A stretch of DNA of 64,000 nt from Sphagnum magellanicum (lineage: Eukaryota; Streptophyta; Sphagnopsida; Sphagnales; Sphagnaceae), in NCBI GenBank assembly GCA_021904315.1, contig CM038918.1, positions 10,617,349-10,681,348 on the forward strand, written 5' to 3'. Made by a program: the position numbers and the translations under genes. The notes below the pieces were generated by a model, which was not told where the DNA came from, did not search any database, and was given only the letters and a program-made list of their open reading frames with translations. Positions 22,801 to 36,471 of the stretch are shown here, piece after piece. Within the stretch, counting starts at the first letter, position 1. The number at the start of each line of letters is the position of its first letter.

Positions 22801-25800
22801 TTTGCTGAGGCATCAAATCCAATTATCCCCCGCTTTTTGAGCCATATTAGCAGCCATCTGTCTGACAAGCCACATCTTGTCTTCCCTTTGATTTGCCAAC
22901 ACATGCAGGAGCAACCAATGTGAGCCAATTTCACTGAGTTCTATATGCTGTATTAAGCTATAATGTTCTACTGCAGGTCCAAACTTGCGTACTGGTTTGA
23001 GAGAGATTGGATACTGTAAAAATGTGGTGCTGTATTTGCATTTCCAAAGCACCAAAATTGGGTACTTAGTTTTGAATCTGTTATACTCTTGACAGGGTCA
23101 GGTTTTGTACTTGCAAGTATTTGTGATCTGTTCAAAGCTTGGAAGATACATTTGACCCTGGACTGCAGTTACAACAATTGTGTTCTTTAAGGGATCATGC
23201 TTGTAGTACAGGTTGACTCAAGAAGTAATTCACAAGTTGAGTAAGGATGAGGACGCATTAGGTCAAATGCTCTTCCAGCGTCTCAGTCCCATGCTTGCTC
23301 TCAGAATCCTCTCTCTTCAGGCATTTGATCAACTTGACTTCCTGGATCTATATGGCAATCTACGAGGCAACAACAATGCAGAGAGAGGACCATGTATTGC
23401 AACCCTTCTACTTGAAAGGTATCTTCCATCTTTCTCTTTGATTGTGAGGATCTTTCAAGCCCAGGTGGCTTACTTCTGCTGGTGGATTGTTGATTGATTT
23501 GGGTGATTTCTAAAACTATAATACTGCTGTATGCAGTACTGTGACTGGTTAGGTGTACTTATACTCTGATGGGTTCCTTTGGTTGTCCATGGGCAGAATG
23601 TGTGACCGTTATGAATTTGATGATGTTCGCAAAGTGGCCTCAGAACTTACTGGCCGTCTTCTCCCAACTGTAAGATGATTTGTCCACATCTCTGTTTGGC
23701 TTTAGATTGGCATTGTGTCGTGTCTGTTCTACTGCCAGGTTTCTGGCTTGCAGTTACTCCTTGAGTGTACTTTTATGTATTAGAGTCAAACTTTTAACAT
23801 ATTTCAGCCTTGCAGGTAATGTTGCCTTTGGTGACAGCTCAGTTGGAAGGAGCTACCACTACTAGGGACACACGGAGGGCCAAGGCTTGTCTCTTCACTA
23901 TCTGTACCTCTCTGATGGTAAAGTTTGAATGCTAGGTTCTACACACATCTCAAACCAATGTATATCTCGCACATGCTTTTCTTGTGGGCTGGAAGCTATG
24001 TGTTTATTTCACATTTTTGGATACTCTTGGTTGCAGGCTGTTACGAGAGATTAACTGAAGGTGTCTTTTAGTTCAGTATTTTTGGTTCCAATTGGTGCTT
24101 TATCTCAGTGATCACTGGACATTGTAAACTTTGTCTCTTCCCATCCCTCTGTTCTGTTCACTGGCTTGTAATTGTCAAGTTTCCTTTCCAACGATTCAGT
24201 TTACTGTAGTGCAGATAAGGGGAAGAGACACCCTAGACCATCCACGGATGAAACATGTGCAGCAGTTGCTGTCAACTATCCTACTCTGGCCTGGAGGTAA
24301 TTTTAGACATGCTGTTTCTTGTGATTGTCTATTGGGGATTTAATCTGTACACATTTAGAGGTTAAGGAGCCTCCAAGGTGATGATCAGAGTCTGTATCAG
24401 ACCACCATTATCAGAATAACATTCTTTTTGGGTATGAATAATGAGGCAGTAGCACCACTTCCCTTTCATCTGGAGCTTTTGTAACATAGAGTTCGGGTTA
24501 CATCTTGACTGCTGTCAGGGATATCAACAGGACAAGTAGGAATGATGCTTTTCAACTGCTATATAGAGTAAGCTTGAACTTCTTTAAAATTTTGCAGGGT
24601 CTTCAGAGATTGTGAAGGCACAGCATGGGTGCATTGACTGCTATGCTGCAATGATTTGCGTGGAGTTTCAGACTAATGCAACCATCACTCAATCTCCACA
24701 GCCTCAGGCAAGTAAAGGAAAAACTAAGATTATAGAGGAGATTCCTGAAGGCCAGTCACATATCCGTGCTTCACAAGGTATGGGGCCTGTCCATGATGAG
24801 TATTCTTACTGTCTCTGAAACTTCTAAAGTTCTTTTACCTTCTGCTCTTTGGAAAAACATTCCAGCCCTTCTTTGCTCTGCAGGAATGGTATTCTTTACT
24901 ATGGACAATGTGATCATCTTCCTGACTGCAATTCATGTTGGTTTTTTCAAAACAGGAGAGGTTCACCAGGACCTCCAAAGACAGTGGACAGTTCTCCATC
25001 ATGTCATCTATTGTTTGACAGGTTATCATCAGGGAATTGCATTTGCGCCCCATATAAAGCAAGAAATTTTGCTGGGCCTGGTTCAAACTGGTGAAAATAT
25101 TGCCATTCAAGGTAGAGAAATCTCCACAAGTGTCTTCTCTTTGAATCAGCTGGTGTCATTTGCCACCATGGCATATGGCAGGCACATCCTTTGGTCATGA
25201 CAGGTCTCTTGAACTGGAAAAGAGCACTTTTTTTTATGTTGGACTCTGGAAGTTTCTGGTGTTGGCCACTGCACAGGAACATTATCATGCTAAGGAATGA
25301 CACATGTTGGCAGTTCACACTGCCAAATGCAAGCTGCTGGCTCCTTAATTTTATCACAGGATTTCTTAACATGGTTGATTAGTTTAGAGTATCTTTGAGA
25401 ACATTCCTGGGATGTGTCTGGCTTGCAACTTGGATACTGGTGCATTTATGGAAGGGGCCAGAAAAAAGAGAGGCTGCATATTGAACAGAAAGCTGGATAA
25501 CAGCAAAATGATGCAACTGTGAATGGGATGACCTCTTTCAGGCAGGCATGCATTGGACTACTTTACTGTAGTATGAAGTAGATTTGCAGTTTCTTATTGG
25601 TTGTTTTGTTGTCACACCAGAGGGTGAGTGTCAAGCAACTGAGCAAGCTCCCATGGTATTCCGTGTATGTATGGCAAATGTCCTCATCAGTGCTGCACAA
25701 AAGATCTCAAGCAGCAGCCGCCCAATGTTTGCCAAGATGATAATGCCACCATTGTTGAACTACCTTGAGGTTCTCTCCAATTTCCAGAGATTTTTTGAAG

Positions 25801-26494
25801 TATTTCAAACTCATTTGTTTCAAGGGAAGCAGTTAGAGAAGCTGGTATGGTGCCCCTCTCAACTGGATCAGCATCAGGAATTTTGGTAAATTACAAAGCT
25901 CAGGTGTTACCAGAATTTTCATGCTTTGGATATGGGCTATTTTCAGGTGGGCACAGAGACACAAATAAGAGGTGCTTGCCTGCAAGTTCTCTTTACAGCA
26001 GTCTACCATCTCAAGGGACCAGCAATACTTCCATTTGCTAATGACCTCCTGTCCTTGTCAGTTGCCACCATTCAAGGATATCATTCACCTGAGGTGACCA
26101 ATTTCACCATGGCTCAGCTTGATATAGATTGTTAGCATCATAATAAGCAATAAGTATGCACCCCCAACTAGGATTCAGGTGCTTCAAGTTTTTTCTGGAT
26201 TGCTCATTAGTAAAGCACTTAATTAAAAGGATGGGGTTGGGGTTTTTGCAGGAGCGCATGGGCAGTGCAAAACTTTTGGCCTCTCTTTTGGCAGCAGATG
26301 AAGAAATAGTAAAGGAGATAGCCCCAAATCTTGTCAATGCTCAAATGGCCATTGCTGCGGTTGCCAACATGGATGCATCCTCAGAGTTACGTGCTTTGTG
26401 TGAGCAATTGCTTTCTTGTATGACTCCCAGCAGTGATGCAGTGTTGAGTTCTTCACCTTCTAGCTCTCTCCCTAGCTTTTCACTGTATGGGTGA
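16814..26494 (+). CDS. Plant ARM-repeat superfamily protein, 25 exons
   Basis: Joining 25 exons gives 1,190 residues without a stop. Exons: 16814-16991, 17582-17712, 18018-18237, 18333-18426, 18759-19074, 19159-19239, 19701-19806, 20227-20363, 20477-20650, 20790-21004, 21216-21359, 21512-21600, 21859-22006, 22291-22361, 22494-22549, 22756-22919, 23212-23418, 23597-23669, 23816-23917, 24215-24296, 24598-24777, 24956-25021, 25621-25769, 25947-26093, 26252-26494. All introns are GT-AG and phases agree throughout. The product is an all-helical ARM/HEAT-type solenoid. I recognise it from conserved blocks such as RVLRVIPAW, KAQHGCIDC (about residue 935) and FRVCMANVLISA (about 1024). It belongs to the uncharacterised plant family that I recall as represented by Arabidopsis AT3G57570. 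Function is unknown; a scaffold or adaptor role is only inferred from the fold. The start could instead be the in-frame ATG at 16781, adding 11 residues. Exon 22 (66 bp) and the weak donors after exons 11 and 23 are the least certain. Confidence 0.88.
16994..17560 (+). repeat. 81-bp minisatellite with telo-boxes in intron 1
   Basis: Seven units fill almost all of intron 1 of the ARM gene. The word CATCACTCTGTGGCAA (or close) occurs at 17041, 17123, 17203, 17284, 17365, 17445 and 17525, giving 80-82 bp spacing. Each unit also has AAAACCCTAAACCC, a plant telomere-like word containing the AAACCCTAA telo-box, mutated only in the last unit (AAAGCCCTAAACCC). Because the unit is close to 27 codons, chance open frames run through it, but it is intronic. 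Confidence 0.93.
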
Positions 26495-29400
26495 AGTTTG
26501 TGACAGGTAAGTGCAAATGAGATCTGTTTCTTAGTTTGAGACGAGGACAGTTTTGTCTGCCAAGATTGTGAATTGCTGATTATCTCACTTTTTCACAAGT
26601 GACTCTTCTTGGGCTGGGGTATAGGTACATAGGCAAACAGGGTTTACAGTATTGTCAGGTTTTGTGGTTCAGTGCTAAATATGTAAGTTCAAAACTAGAT
26701 TATATATTTGCAAGTTGTGGAGTCACAAGTCATAAGCATCTCAATTCTCAAGATCCATGTGAGGTTCAGCACAAAACCCTAGTCATTGACTTTGATTGCA
26801 ATATTGTCCAAGCTTTGAATTGAAACATCAGTTTAATAAGAGGTGACAGAAAACTTCTTTATTTTCTTATGGGTTAGGTACAGTTGTATCAAATACCAGA
26901 AGTAGATTGGGATAAAAAGGCTGGAATTGCATGTTATCATCTGTCCTTTATTACATTTGTGATGAATAACCAGGCATACAAGGGGGTTCCTTCTTAGCTA
27001 TGCTCGCAAGAGATCTCAAGGTGTGAATCAGTTGATATGAGTCGCAATTCAGTCAATTGTAGAAGATTTTAGTGATTCCATTTTCAAAATGACAGAATTG
27101 TTGGTACTGTGATGTACTGGTTTGCTGATGGATAAACATGAAGAACATTCGTTTCTCCTTGCACCTTGAACAACAATAGACAGAAGGAGTCCTATGTTGC
27201 CAAATTGTTGGTATTTCTCCTTTCTATCAACACCCCAAAACGCCTACGGGCAATCTTTTCTTGCATGTTGCACCAAGAGTGGAAAAGCAAGTTTCATTTG
27301 TGGCATTTGTTGTGGTCCACTTATGTGAAATTGATTTTTGTTCTATGCCAATAGTGCAACCCCAAAAATGAAAATAGGCAAAAATGTTAACAATATAGAG
27401 CTCTAAAATGGAGTGATTGTCCAGGTTGTTATCAGGTGATCAAGTAATTTACATATTAACATTGTTTTATGACAAGAAATTGGATGTGGCTTTTAATAAA
27501 AAATTGTAGAAGACCAAATGTATAATCTTTCTTTGCTTTTCTCATCATTTTGAAATTGAATGTGTTAGTGAAAGCTTGAATGTGAGTTTTTCGCTACATT
27601 ATCATGTGTTTTTGCTTTGCTTGACTAAATTGAAATGAGCATAGAACGAGGCTTGAGAAGTTGTAGCATAGTTTTCCATTCCTCTTATGCTTGAATAGCT
27701 GGGGGACCAAATCCTGGTTGAAATAGAAAAGCAAGATGTTATGGAGTGATGAGTAGTTGAAAAATTGTAAAGTCAACAAATATTGTCAAATCTTAGGTGA
27801 GAAAATGGAATGGAAGGTAGCTAGACAAACTTTTGGGTGTGTATTTTTAAGACACAAAGCAACACACTTCCAATGTGCTAAAAAGCCAATTTGAATAGAA
27901 GTAGGATTCATAAAAAATGACAGACATCTTTGGCAAAATGTCAAGTTATTGTTTTGTGATCGTGGTTTCTAGAATTACTGGACGCTGGTGAGGCCAAGTT
28001 GCACCATCATTATTCAAGATCCCAAACAAGATCGTATGTGTGCAAAACTTTATTTTAAAACCCACTGCAGATTCCAAAAATGTACAAAGGAGTAGTGAAA
28101 AGAAAAGAAAAGGAATAAAAACCCTAAAATTTGCGGCCACTTTAATCCACCTGCTGTGTTCACACTCTCAACATCAAAAAATCCATTTCAATGTAAACAG
28201 TCTAAACACTTTCATCAAATAAACCGGTTCACCTAATCTGAAACCGGTTTTAATAAGGCAAAACTTGCAAAACTCAATGCGGTTGTCCCTGTGTGGGCAG
28301 GGCCCAACAAATTCATGAGCTTGCATCTTTGGTGTCAGAAAGGGTGATCATTTATCATCTGATGCTCCATGTCTACTGTTTACAGGGAAGGTGTTCAAGA
28401 TTGCTGCAAGAGTGCAATATGAATTTTCAAAGTACAAATGTTTGCTGGAAATGTTTGTATTGAAATGGGCTTGCACAATTTCAAGCTTCAACCCCTCGTG
28501 TGCAAAGATTGTATTCTCCAAGTTGGATGATCCAGACCTGTAGAATGGAGATGATTGAAGGCCATTATGAGGACATGAATGGACAACATGGTGGAATGCT
28601 GAAGTGAATCTCCCAATTTCTTCATTACTACATTTGGTTTTTACCCAAAATCACATTCGAAATTCTTTCCTGATTTTTTATAAATGACAATTGGAATGAA
28701 AACAATTGTTGTTAAGGTGGCTAAGGCTACCATCATGGAATGGACCCTATGACATTGCAACAATATGAACATTAGGGGTCTCCATGAATGTAACAGGGAA
28801 TAAGAACCCAAGAATTGTTGTCATTCCTACAGAATCATCTACTACCGTGATCAATTCACCTATATTGGATTGGTGGCAAGAGCACACTAGAGGTGATGAA
28901 TTCACAGGCAGTTTCTCTTAGACACTACAAGCATTTTCTGCAACACTAGGTGGAATTATTGGGAACCCAACTGACTAAGGTTTTCCAACTGAAGAAGCAT
29001 GCTTCATCTATGTTGAAGCTTCCTTTCAACAGTGACAATTACTGATCCATGCCCCAAGAACCTGTTCCTCTAATCCAGTAAGAAGACACTGGAGGAAGCT
29101 TGCCATTTTGAAGTTCACCTTAGGCCATATAGTCATGATATAGCCCACAATGATTCCAAAGATGATTTATAGACCTTGTACCTTACGAATCACACTTGAT
29201 TCTCATGCAATTTTGTCCAATATTTGCAGCCTGTATCATTGCTCTTGGTGTATTTCTCCAATTGTTCTAGCAGTGTAGGATAGATACCAGAAAAATTCAA
29301 CTTGCTTTGGAACATCCTTTGTACCAGTAGTAGAATGCCAGGTCTCCCACCTGTTGTATTTTCTATGTATTGGTATACATTAATAAATGGAAAAATGTAC

Positions 29401-32400
29401 CAAGATCCGCAGATGTCTTGTTTACAACTTTGCAAACTGAGTTTCCCTTTCCCCATATTATCAATATGGTGCTCTTTGGACCTTGGTGAGCCTCTCCAGC
29501 TCAAAAGCAAACATTTTCACGAATCTTACATTTCGTAGTTTTATATTAAGAAGTATGTTCAAATGTCTGCCCCCAAGTCCCAAACAATCTTGCCCAATTT
29601 ACTTTGATTGAATGGCTCTTCAAATATGAAATTATTTCTTCAATTTTTTACTACTTTGTAGGAATGATGTTGTCAAATAGGCCTTCTACTCCCACCAATG
29701 GGGCCTCCTAGGCCCTTAGTGGCTTGTTGTTTCTATGTGTTTATGATATATGCCATTAGGTTAATGTGGTTGTGTCTTGCATAATGGGACAAACATGTGA
29801 TATGTGACATCAATTGATACAATAGACTCCAAATTATGAACCAACTAATTTGGGCATATTTTTCTTGCACATCAAAAGTAATAAAAGGGCGTATAGCAAT
29901 TGTCTCTTCTCTCTTTTGGGGGGGTTTGTGGACTGGGGGGTTCATTTTTCATTGCGTGGTCTTTGGATTTCATGGAATTCCTATGGTGTGTAGACAGGAA
30001 GAATAGAAAACCATGATTGAAAAGTACCCATCAATTGTGTCGCAAATCAAAGAATCTCCTTCAGCCTTCTATCTTAGCATGTTTGTTGATAGAAGTTTTG
30101 TTGGGAGGGGGATCAAAACCTAGCCCAAAAATGGAATAGTGTCTCATGAAGATGTTACCAATTTGTCCCTATGCCCACAACATATATGATATTATATATA
30201 ATGATATCCTTCTTCTCAATGATATTATATTATATTATATTATCAATAAAACAATTCTACCAATTCTTTACGACATTTTATGGTGAATTATCTTGAACAA
30301 TTAGAGTCATCAATGCATTTCTACTATATATGTGGAGGGCACTTTACCCTTGTTAATAAAAAATGAAGAACCTTATGCATAAGGTGCCTCTTATCCATCT
30401 CAAACAAAATTGCAAGTATTAAAATTCTACAAGCTAGATGAGGACCTCAAATGGGGTAGTTCTATGAACTCAAGTCCCACACTTAGCTCCCACAACACAC
30501 TTGACCCTCATTCCTGGGATATCATAAAGCTTTCATTTGAAACAAAATGTTGAAATTTAGAACATTTAGATATCATTATGATGTGTAGGTCAAGAATTTA
30601 ATTAAGATTTATCTTTCAAAACATAAATAATGCATTATTTGATAGGTCATTAAACCTAAAAGTGTAGTTGAATGAAAAGGTGAAATGCAAATGCACTTGA
30701 ATGTGACTCATGCACAAAAAAAAAGTTGATACATAATGACTATAGCTTGAAAGATATGTGATTTATGGTTTAACATGCAATTGATTTAATCAAAATATTA
30801 AATCTTTGAATAATGTAAAATTTGAAATCAAAAGTAAAACTTTGAACATGTTTCAACTACATAAGAAATGAAAAAAAATTATAATTAAAAATATTGAAAT
30901 TGTTGTGATTAGCTTGTATGGTTTTTAAAGTTTTGCCCATCTCAATTTGCACCCAATTTGCAAGCATTAGTGTATTATTAACAAACTAGGTCACCTTTTT
31001 TTTGCCACCTTTTTTGCTAATTTCTTTTTTCCTTGTTGTAAAGCTTCTATGGAAATAAGTCCTTCATCCTCCCATGGATTTGGTTCACCTAATGACACAC
31101 GTTGAAAAAAGTTGCAACCCATACAACAAATTCATGGGATGTAAAATGCACACATGATTTCATAGATTCGTAATACGTTCAACATTATTTAAATACATTT
31201 GATTTATGTATTACAAAAGTAGCTTCAACATATGTTTGTAGAATAATTACTAAAGTTTGAAATTTCTAATCAAAACTAAAATATTCTTGAATATTTCAAA
31301 AGATTTTATTTTCTTTCACAATGTTTTTTTTGAAAATTATAACATTTGTACAAATAATACAATTAGTGTCAAAGATGCCAAGGTACTATGATCATAAATA
31401 AATTATAGATATAAAAATGACATTCATGTACGACAAATTATGTAATAACAAGATGTTTTATTTTTTTCTAGTAGGTCACATTTGTATAAGGGAGAAGGTG
31501 ATACCAAATGAGTTTTTAAAATATTCAATAATTTGATCTCATCAACTAATGTTTGTTTTATGGCAACATTTTCATTGTTGATCCTCTTTTACAATGTCAA
31601 TAACAATTTTAAAGGTTCCCATAAGTTACAAAGATATTTTAAATTCTTATAATAGGAAATCATGAATTTTTATATTGTAAATTCATTAGAATTTATCATC
31701 AAGCAATGACATTTGTAATGAGGATAATGTTGATCATCTATCCATATACTTAATGGTGTTTTAAATTGAATTTTTAAATAATGAATTTTCAAAAAATACA
31801 TCGAAAACATCACAAACTTAATCCATCGTGAATTAATATAAGGATCATTTTTATTCAATAGAAGATTCATGCAAAAGTTTTTATCTATATATGTGATACG
31901 AAAATTTAATTGTCAAACATGCTTTATTTGTCACAAGACATGCACAAAGTTATTTTAGTTCATTTGTTCATATTATGCACACAATCTTGTAACAATAATC
32001 AAATGACATTTTGTATGCATAATATTTTATAAATACTCATAAATCCTTATTCAATTTTGTTAAAGATTGGTTTTGTGAAACAACAAAATGTCAAATGTGG
32101 ATTTCAAAAACAATTTTATTTGCAAGTATGCCTTTTTAATCATTATTTGATCACTTTTCTTTTATATTATGTCCTCTTTAAAAAAAATTATCTTTTGTTT
32201 CATCTTTTTAAATAGTTTGACAAATATGCAGATTTTAAGTGTTCATGGGTTTTTTAAAAAAAAATTTGTGATGCATAAAATTTAATCAAATTATCAAAAC
32301 ACATATCAAAATATCTTTTTAGCCCTAAAAAAAAACATAGGAAAAACATTGAAAAAAATAATACATCTTTTTTTTTTTGGTCCATTAATTCTTTCAACCA

Positions 32401-34415
32401 TTTCTTTTCACATAATGCACACATAATGAAGTGGACATCACTTGTTGTGTATCAACTTAAGTGATTCAAAACCACAATCAAAGAGAAAAAAATATGCGCA
32501 TGTTCAAACATAGAAAACTCATGACAAAAAATGCTCGATCAAAAATCACAATCTACATGATAAAAACACAATTTTACACAATTTTAATATCTTTAATCTT
32601 ATAGTCAATATTCATTCTTGTTTTGTGTTCAAAACACATTTTCATTAGATCATTACCAAACTCAGAACATGCTTTAGCATTTTCTACCTCTTGCACTTTG
32701 TGCTTATAACTTGCACATAATATTTACATAATTGCAAGAGATCCCATAAATTTATATGATTTATAATCTATGAACCAAGAAAAGAAATAAAGAGAAGTTT
32801 GAATACCATGCACAATATCAAAACAACTCAATCATAGTTATTTTTACATGCTACATGGAAAGGCATTTTTGCATTCTCACATTTTGCATTAACATATGCT
32901 CCTTTGTTAGCAATCTCTTGAACAATGTCAACATATTCTCATATAGCCTAATTAAACTACACATTTTCATACATGTCAATGACATGACATGTTAAAATAA
33001 CCTTAATATCAATGAATTTGACCAAAGAGTAATAATGATATGATGCAATTAGTAATGTGCAATAAATCTTTTTTTTTGCACCAAGATTAAAAGCATTAGA
33101 AAAAAAAAGAAAAGACAAAATCTCTTTGGAAAGCAAGAAATTAAAAAAACGTTCTTGAAGCATGAGACACTAATTCATTCCTATATGAAATTGAAACATG
33201 AACATGTTATGGGCAATTTGAGCAATTTCTCCAAGTAGCATGCAAATTTCAGAAGTGCAACTATGAGTGCATGTGTGGGTTGACTACAATTACAAGGACA
33301 ATTTCTATTTCTGTAACTTAACAAAACAAGGGTTGCCTAAGATTGCAGCCCCAGTTACTTGGGAACCCAAGAGCACTATTATATCCCATCAATATGATGA
33401 CTTGCCAGATTCAAGATGCATTGCAGGATGTATGTTTAGGGCAATGCCTCAGGGCCTGGGCATTGTACAGTGTAACTGCAATGGGTTTTTACTTTTTTTA
33501 CAGTGATACCCACTGGGTATCATGATAAAAAATAGAATGTAATGTAGGCAATTTGTAAAGCAAAACACTGACCTCTGTAGTCATTTTGCTTTTCAAAATG
33601 CCCACTAGCTCTTGCCAATGGATTATTGTACATATAAGGCACCCTCCATTTGCACTGCCACAAAATGCAGAGTGGTCAATTGAGGTCCATTTCTGCCTGC
33701 ACAGTGCAAGAGCAGGCTTGGATAGATATTTTACTGTAGCACTCCCACCGCACACCACTCCTTTATTCTTCTTTCTACAATTTCATTCCAAGTAGAGTCA
33801 AAACCCAAGCAACTTAACTTGTAACTGTCATCCAGTCCCAATGACTGAAGCTGCCATGGTTGAATCTGCAAATTCTTTAGATGGGAATTTGTGACCTTTC
33901 TACATTCCAGCCCTCTCATCCCTCAACCTTTACTCACTGAAAGAAGATCCAATAGATTTCCTCAGCAGTATCAGTTTGAGCTGATTCTATGTTCAACTAA
34001 TGACCTGTTACACATTGGCAATAAAATGTTTTCAGCTTCACAACAATGTTAACAGCACAATTGATGGGAAACACTTGTTCCAAAACAAATGTACAATTAA
34101 AATAAGAATGGCCACCTTCTGAGATGGAAAGCAGGACCGCATAAACAGATAAAATTACAAGTTACTACAGTTGAGCTACAAAACTATACATCGTATGAAG
34201 TTTCTACAGAAACTTATTGCCAGACCTCAGGCCAAAAGCAGTCTCTTCCTTTCTAAATAGAAATTGAGCGACAAAATATTGCCAACATCATCCCCAAATT
34301 CTCCAAGATTCTGTTGCCACTTTAGTCCCTCAATGCACAAGAGAAATGAGCAGCAGAAATAAGGTTCCTTTACTCCAGCCAAGGACTGTCATTGGTTTAA
34401 GATCTGAAGCTTATA
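26495..34415. other. Spacer between ARM gene and CPP1, no supported gene
   Basis: After the ARM gene stop there may be several hundred bases of 3' UTR. From about 27 to 33.2 kb the DNA is very AT-rich, with a TA-rich tract near 30186-30243 and many homopolymers. Frames are short and without motifs. A pair of AACCGGTT words lies around 28222-28250. A 19-bp perfect palindrome sits at 33504-33522. I see no RNA gene or transposon protein. Confidence 0.45.
33504..33522. repeat. 19-bp perfect palindrome
   Basis: TGATACCCA and TGGGTATCA flank a single C. Related but imperfect arms occur near 4038-4059 and 50781-50803, so this may be a recurring transposon end or binding-site-like motif. Confidence 0.85.
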
Positions 34416-36471
34416 TCACTGAAGGTATAAAGAGGAGGCCCAAAGTGAAAATAGAACAAATTCACTAACCACAGCTGCTGGTGATCCAATCCCTAAAACA
34501 GGCACAATGTCCACACGTAGCCATGACTCAACCAATCCACCCAACCCAGCCCCCACAACCATTCCTGCTACAGTAATCAAAGTGGCTTTTCCTGCACACA
34601 CCAGGTTGTTAATAAGAGGAAGAATACAACATGGGAGAAAAAGACAATGAAAGAACAAACATGTCAGATGACCAGGAATACTTATTGTATAATCTGTCTT
34701 CAAGACAAACACTTGCACCAAACTAGGGCTGGCTGGTAGAGGAGCAATAACCATTATGCCATGCCCAACAGCAGCTTCAGATCCAAAAGCATTTGACATG
34801 GCCATTGGACACATGCAGGCAATACGAATGCAATCAGTATTCCCTTCTGAATATGGCTTGGAGTATGGCTACTCCTCTTTGGACAACTAGACACCTTTAG
34901 CTTAGCCTCAACAATTTGAATACTTTGACTAGTCTCTTGAGGACTAATAGCATGCCAACTGTGGTGGCTTAGCTCTTCTCTCAGATTGTTCATAACTGCG
35001 TGTGTAAGACAAAGATGAAAGAATTTCTCAGCTGACAGGAGAAGAATGGGGTGCAACTTCTGAGACTGAAAAGAAGAACAAAATGTCAACAAAGAACTGG
35101 AAACCTCCTTGGTATGGACAAAAACAGAAGGCACAATTTAAATATCCATCATGCTTACCCAGTTTCATTTTCTGCTTGGACAGAAAGTAGACGGAGAGTC
35201 CAAATCCAATTGCCAAAATGACACCAGGGACATCAGCCTTGCCAGAAACAGAAAGTTCACCGGGTGATGATGTAAGTGCAGATGCAAACAGCCATACACT
35301 AAGTGCCACATATACTCCAGTTTGTATACCAACTGTAGATAAAGATGGTGTTTGAAATGCAACTGGGGCAGTTTTTAGGGCGGTTCTTAGCCATTCAACT
35401 CCTGATCCTGAGACAGGAGACTTTGCCTTTCGGACATCAGCGTAACGGATGGTGTTATCCACAACTTTGCCTGCTCGACGTTGTGACAAGCTCTGCATCA
35501 GCATGATGTCATATGCTGCCTCTACCTGAAGTTTCCAACACATGACCAGTTACGACCCCTCTATTTGCAGAATTATGAAACAGGAGACACCTGTCATGCT
35601 GTGCTGAAATTTGAACATAAAATAGATATTTTGAACCTGTTCATGAAATTCGCCAATTGCACTGTAGTTGAAAAGATTTTCATCTTCATCTACTTTAGCA
35701 TACTCCTATTATCTCTTCCAACTACATCCAGTCAGCAGGAAAAACAGGGCAGCCATGCGTGGATCTACCAAAGGACTGTAACAACAGGAATCACCAAGCT
35801 TGCCATTCCTGAGTTGCCTACAACACACAGACTTCCAAATAAGCTTTGGCAATTGGGGGAAGTCTTTTCACAAGCTTTATCATGGTTCATTTATCAATGA
35901 GCCTAGTTTGGCTTGATAGGCACATTAGGGGTTAAAGAGTTGTCAGTGGCAGAATGCCCTTGTTACAGACTGTTTGCTGTGTGCTCTTTGCTGAATGCCT
36001 GGAAACAGAGCAGACAAAAGATGGCATTATCAAGCCAAAACAAAACTGGAGGCCCTGGATTAGACGGATAACCTGGGTAATGTGTGCTTGATCTCCATTG
36101 CAACTGTCCACCATTGTCTTCTTGGCTGTAAGAATCTCTTCAAAGGAAGCACCTTCTCTAACCCCCAGCAGCCTCATTGCATTCTCCAAAGACATTTCAG
36201 AAGGGAGGGAGTCATCAGCCATGGAATCATTTGCCTTTGCAAGCAGTCGCAAGGACCGCTGTTGTGAGTCCCTGCTCTTGGAACATGGTTTCCAGGCCTG
36301 GTTCTTTACAAGGGCCAACCTTACGAAATTCCACATGCTTTGTCCATGTCTTGAGCTCTTTGTGGAAGGTGCATTTTCAGCCTGCACAGTATTTGCTGAT
36401 AAAGGCAAGCATAGGAAGCTACTCCACTGAGATGATGAGAAGGCTTGAGAAAAGATCACTGAAGAGCTCAT
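34416..36471 (-). CDS. CPP1: CPP1/CDF1, chloroplast chaperone-like protein of POR
   Basis: Three exons on the minus strand, 36471-36073, 35525-35159 and 34591-34416, join in phase to 313 residues. Residues 1 to about 80 begin MSSSVIFSQAFSSS, a serine-rich, acid-poor start typical of a chloroplast transit peptide. Residues about 90-165 form the J-like region, with SEMSLENAMRLL, EGASFEEILTAKK and QRRAGKVVD. Four hydrophobic helices follow at about 199-217, 232-250, 257-280 and 293-313. This is the DUF3353 family. CPP1 is known to stabilise light-dependent protochlorophyllide oxidoreductase in plastid membranes, and its loss impairs chlorophyll synthesis. Arabidopsis CPP1 is, as I recall, about 258 residues; the extra length is in the transit region. 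A methionine three residues earlier (36480) or a later one could be the true start. Family assignment is firm. Confidence 0.92.

Noticed and set aside
27946-28140. A 64-codon minus-strand frame that looks like a secreted peptide (hydrophobic start MAANFRVFIPFLFFSLLL).
   Set aside because: Its first codon is GTG, not ATG, and the hydrophobic part comes from an AT-rich, purine-biased run on the other strand. No further support.
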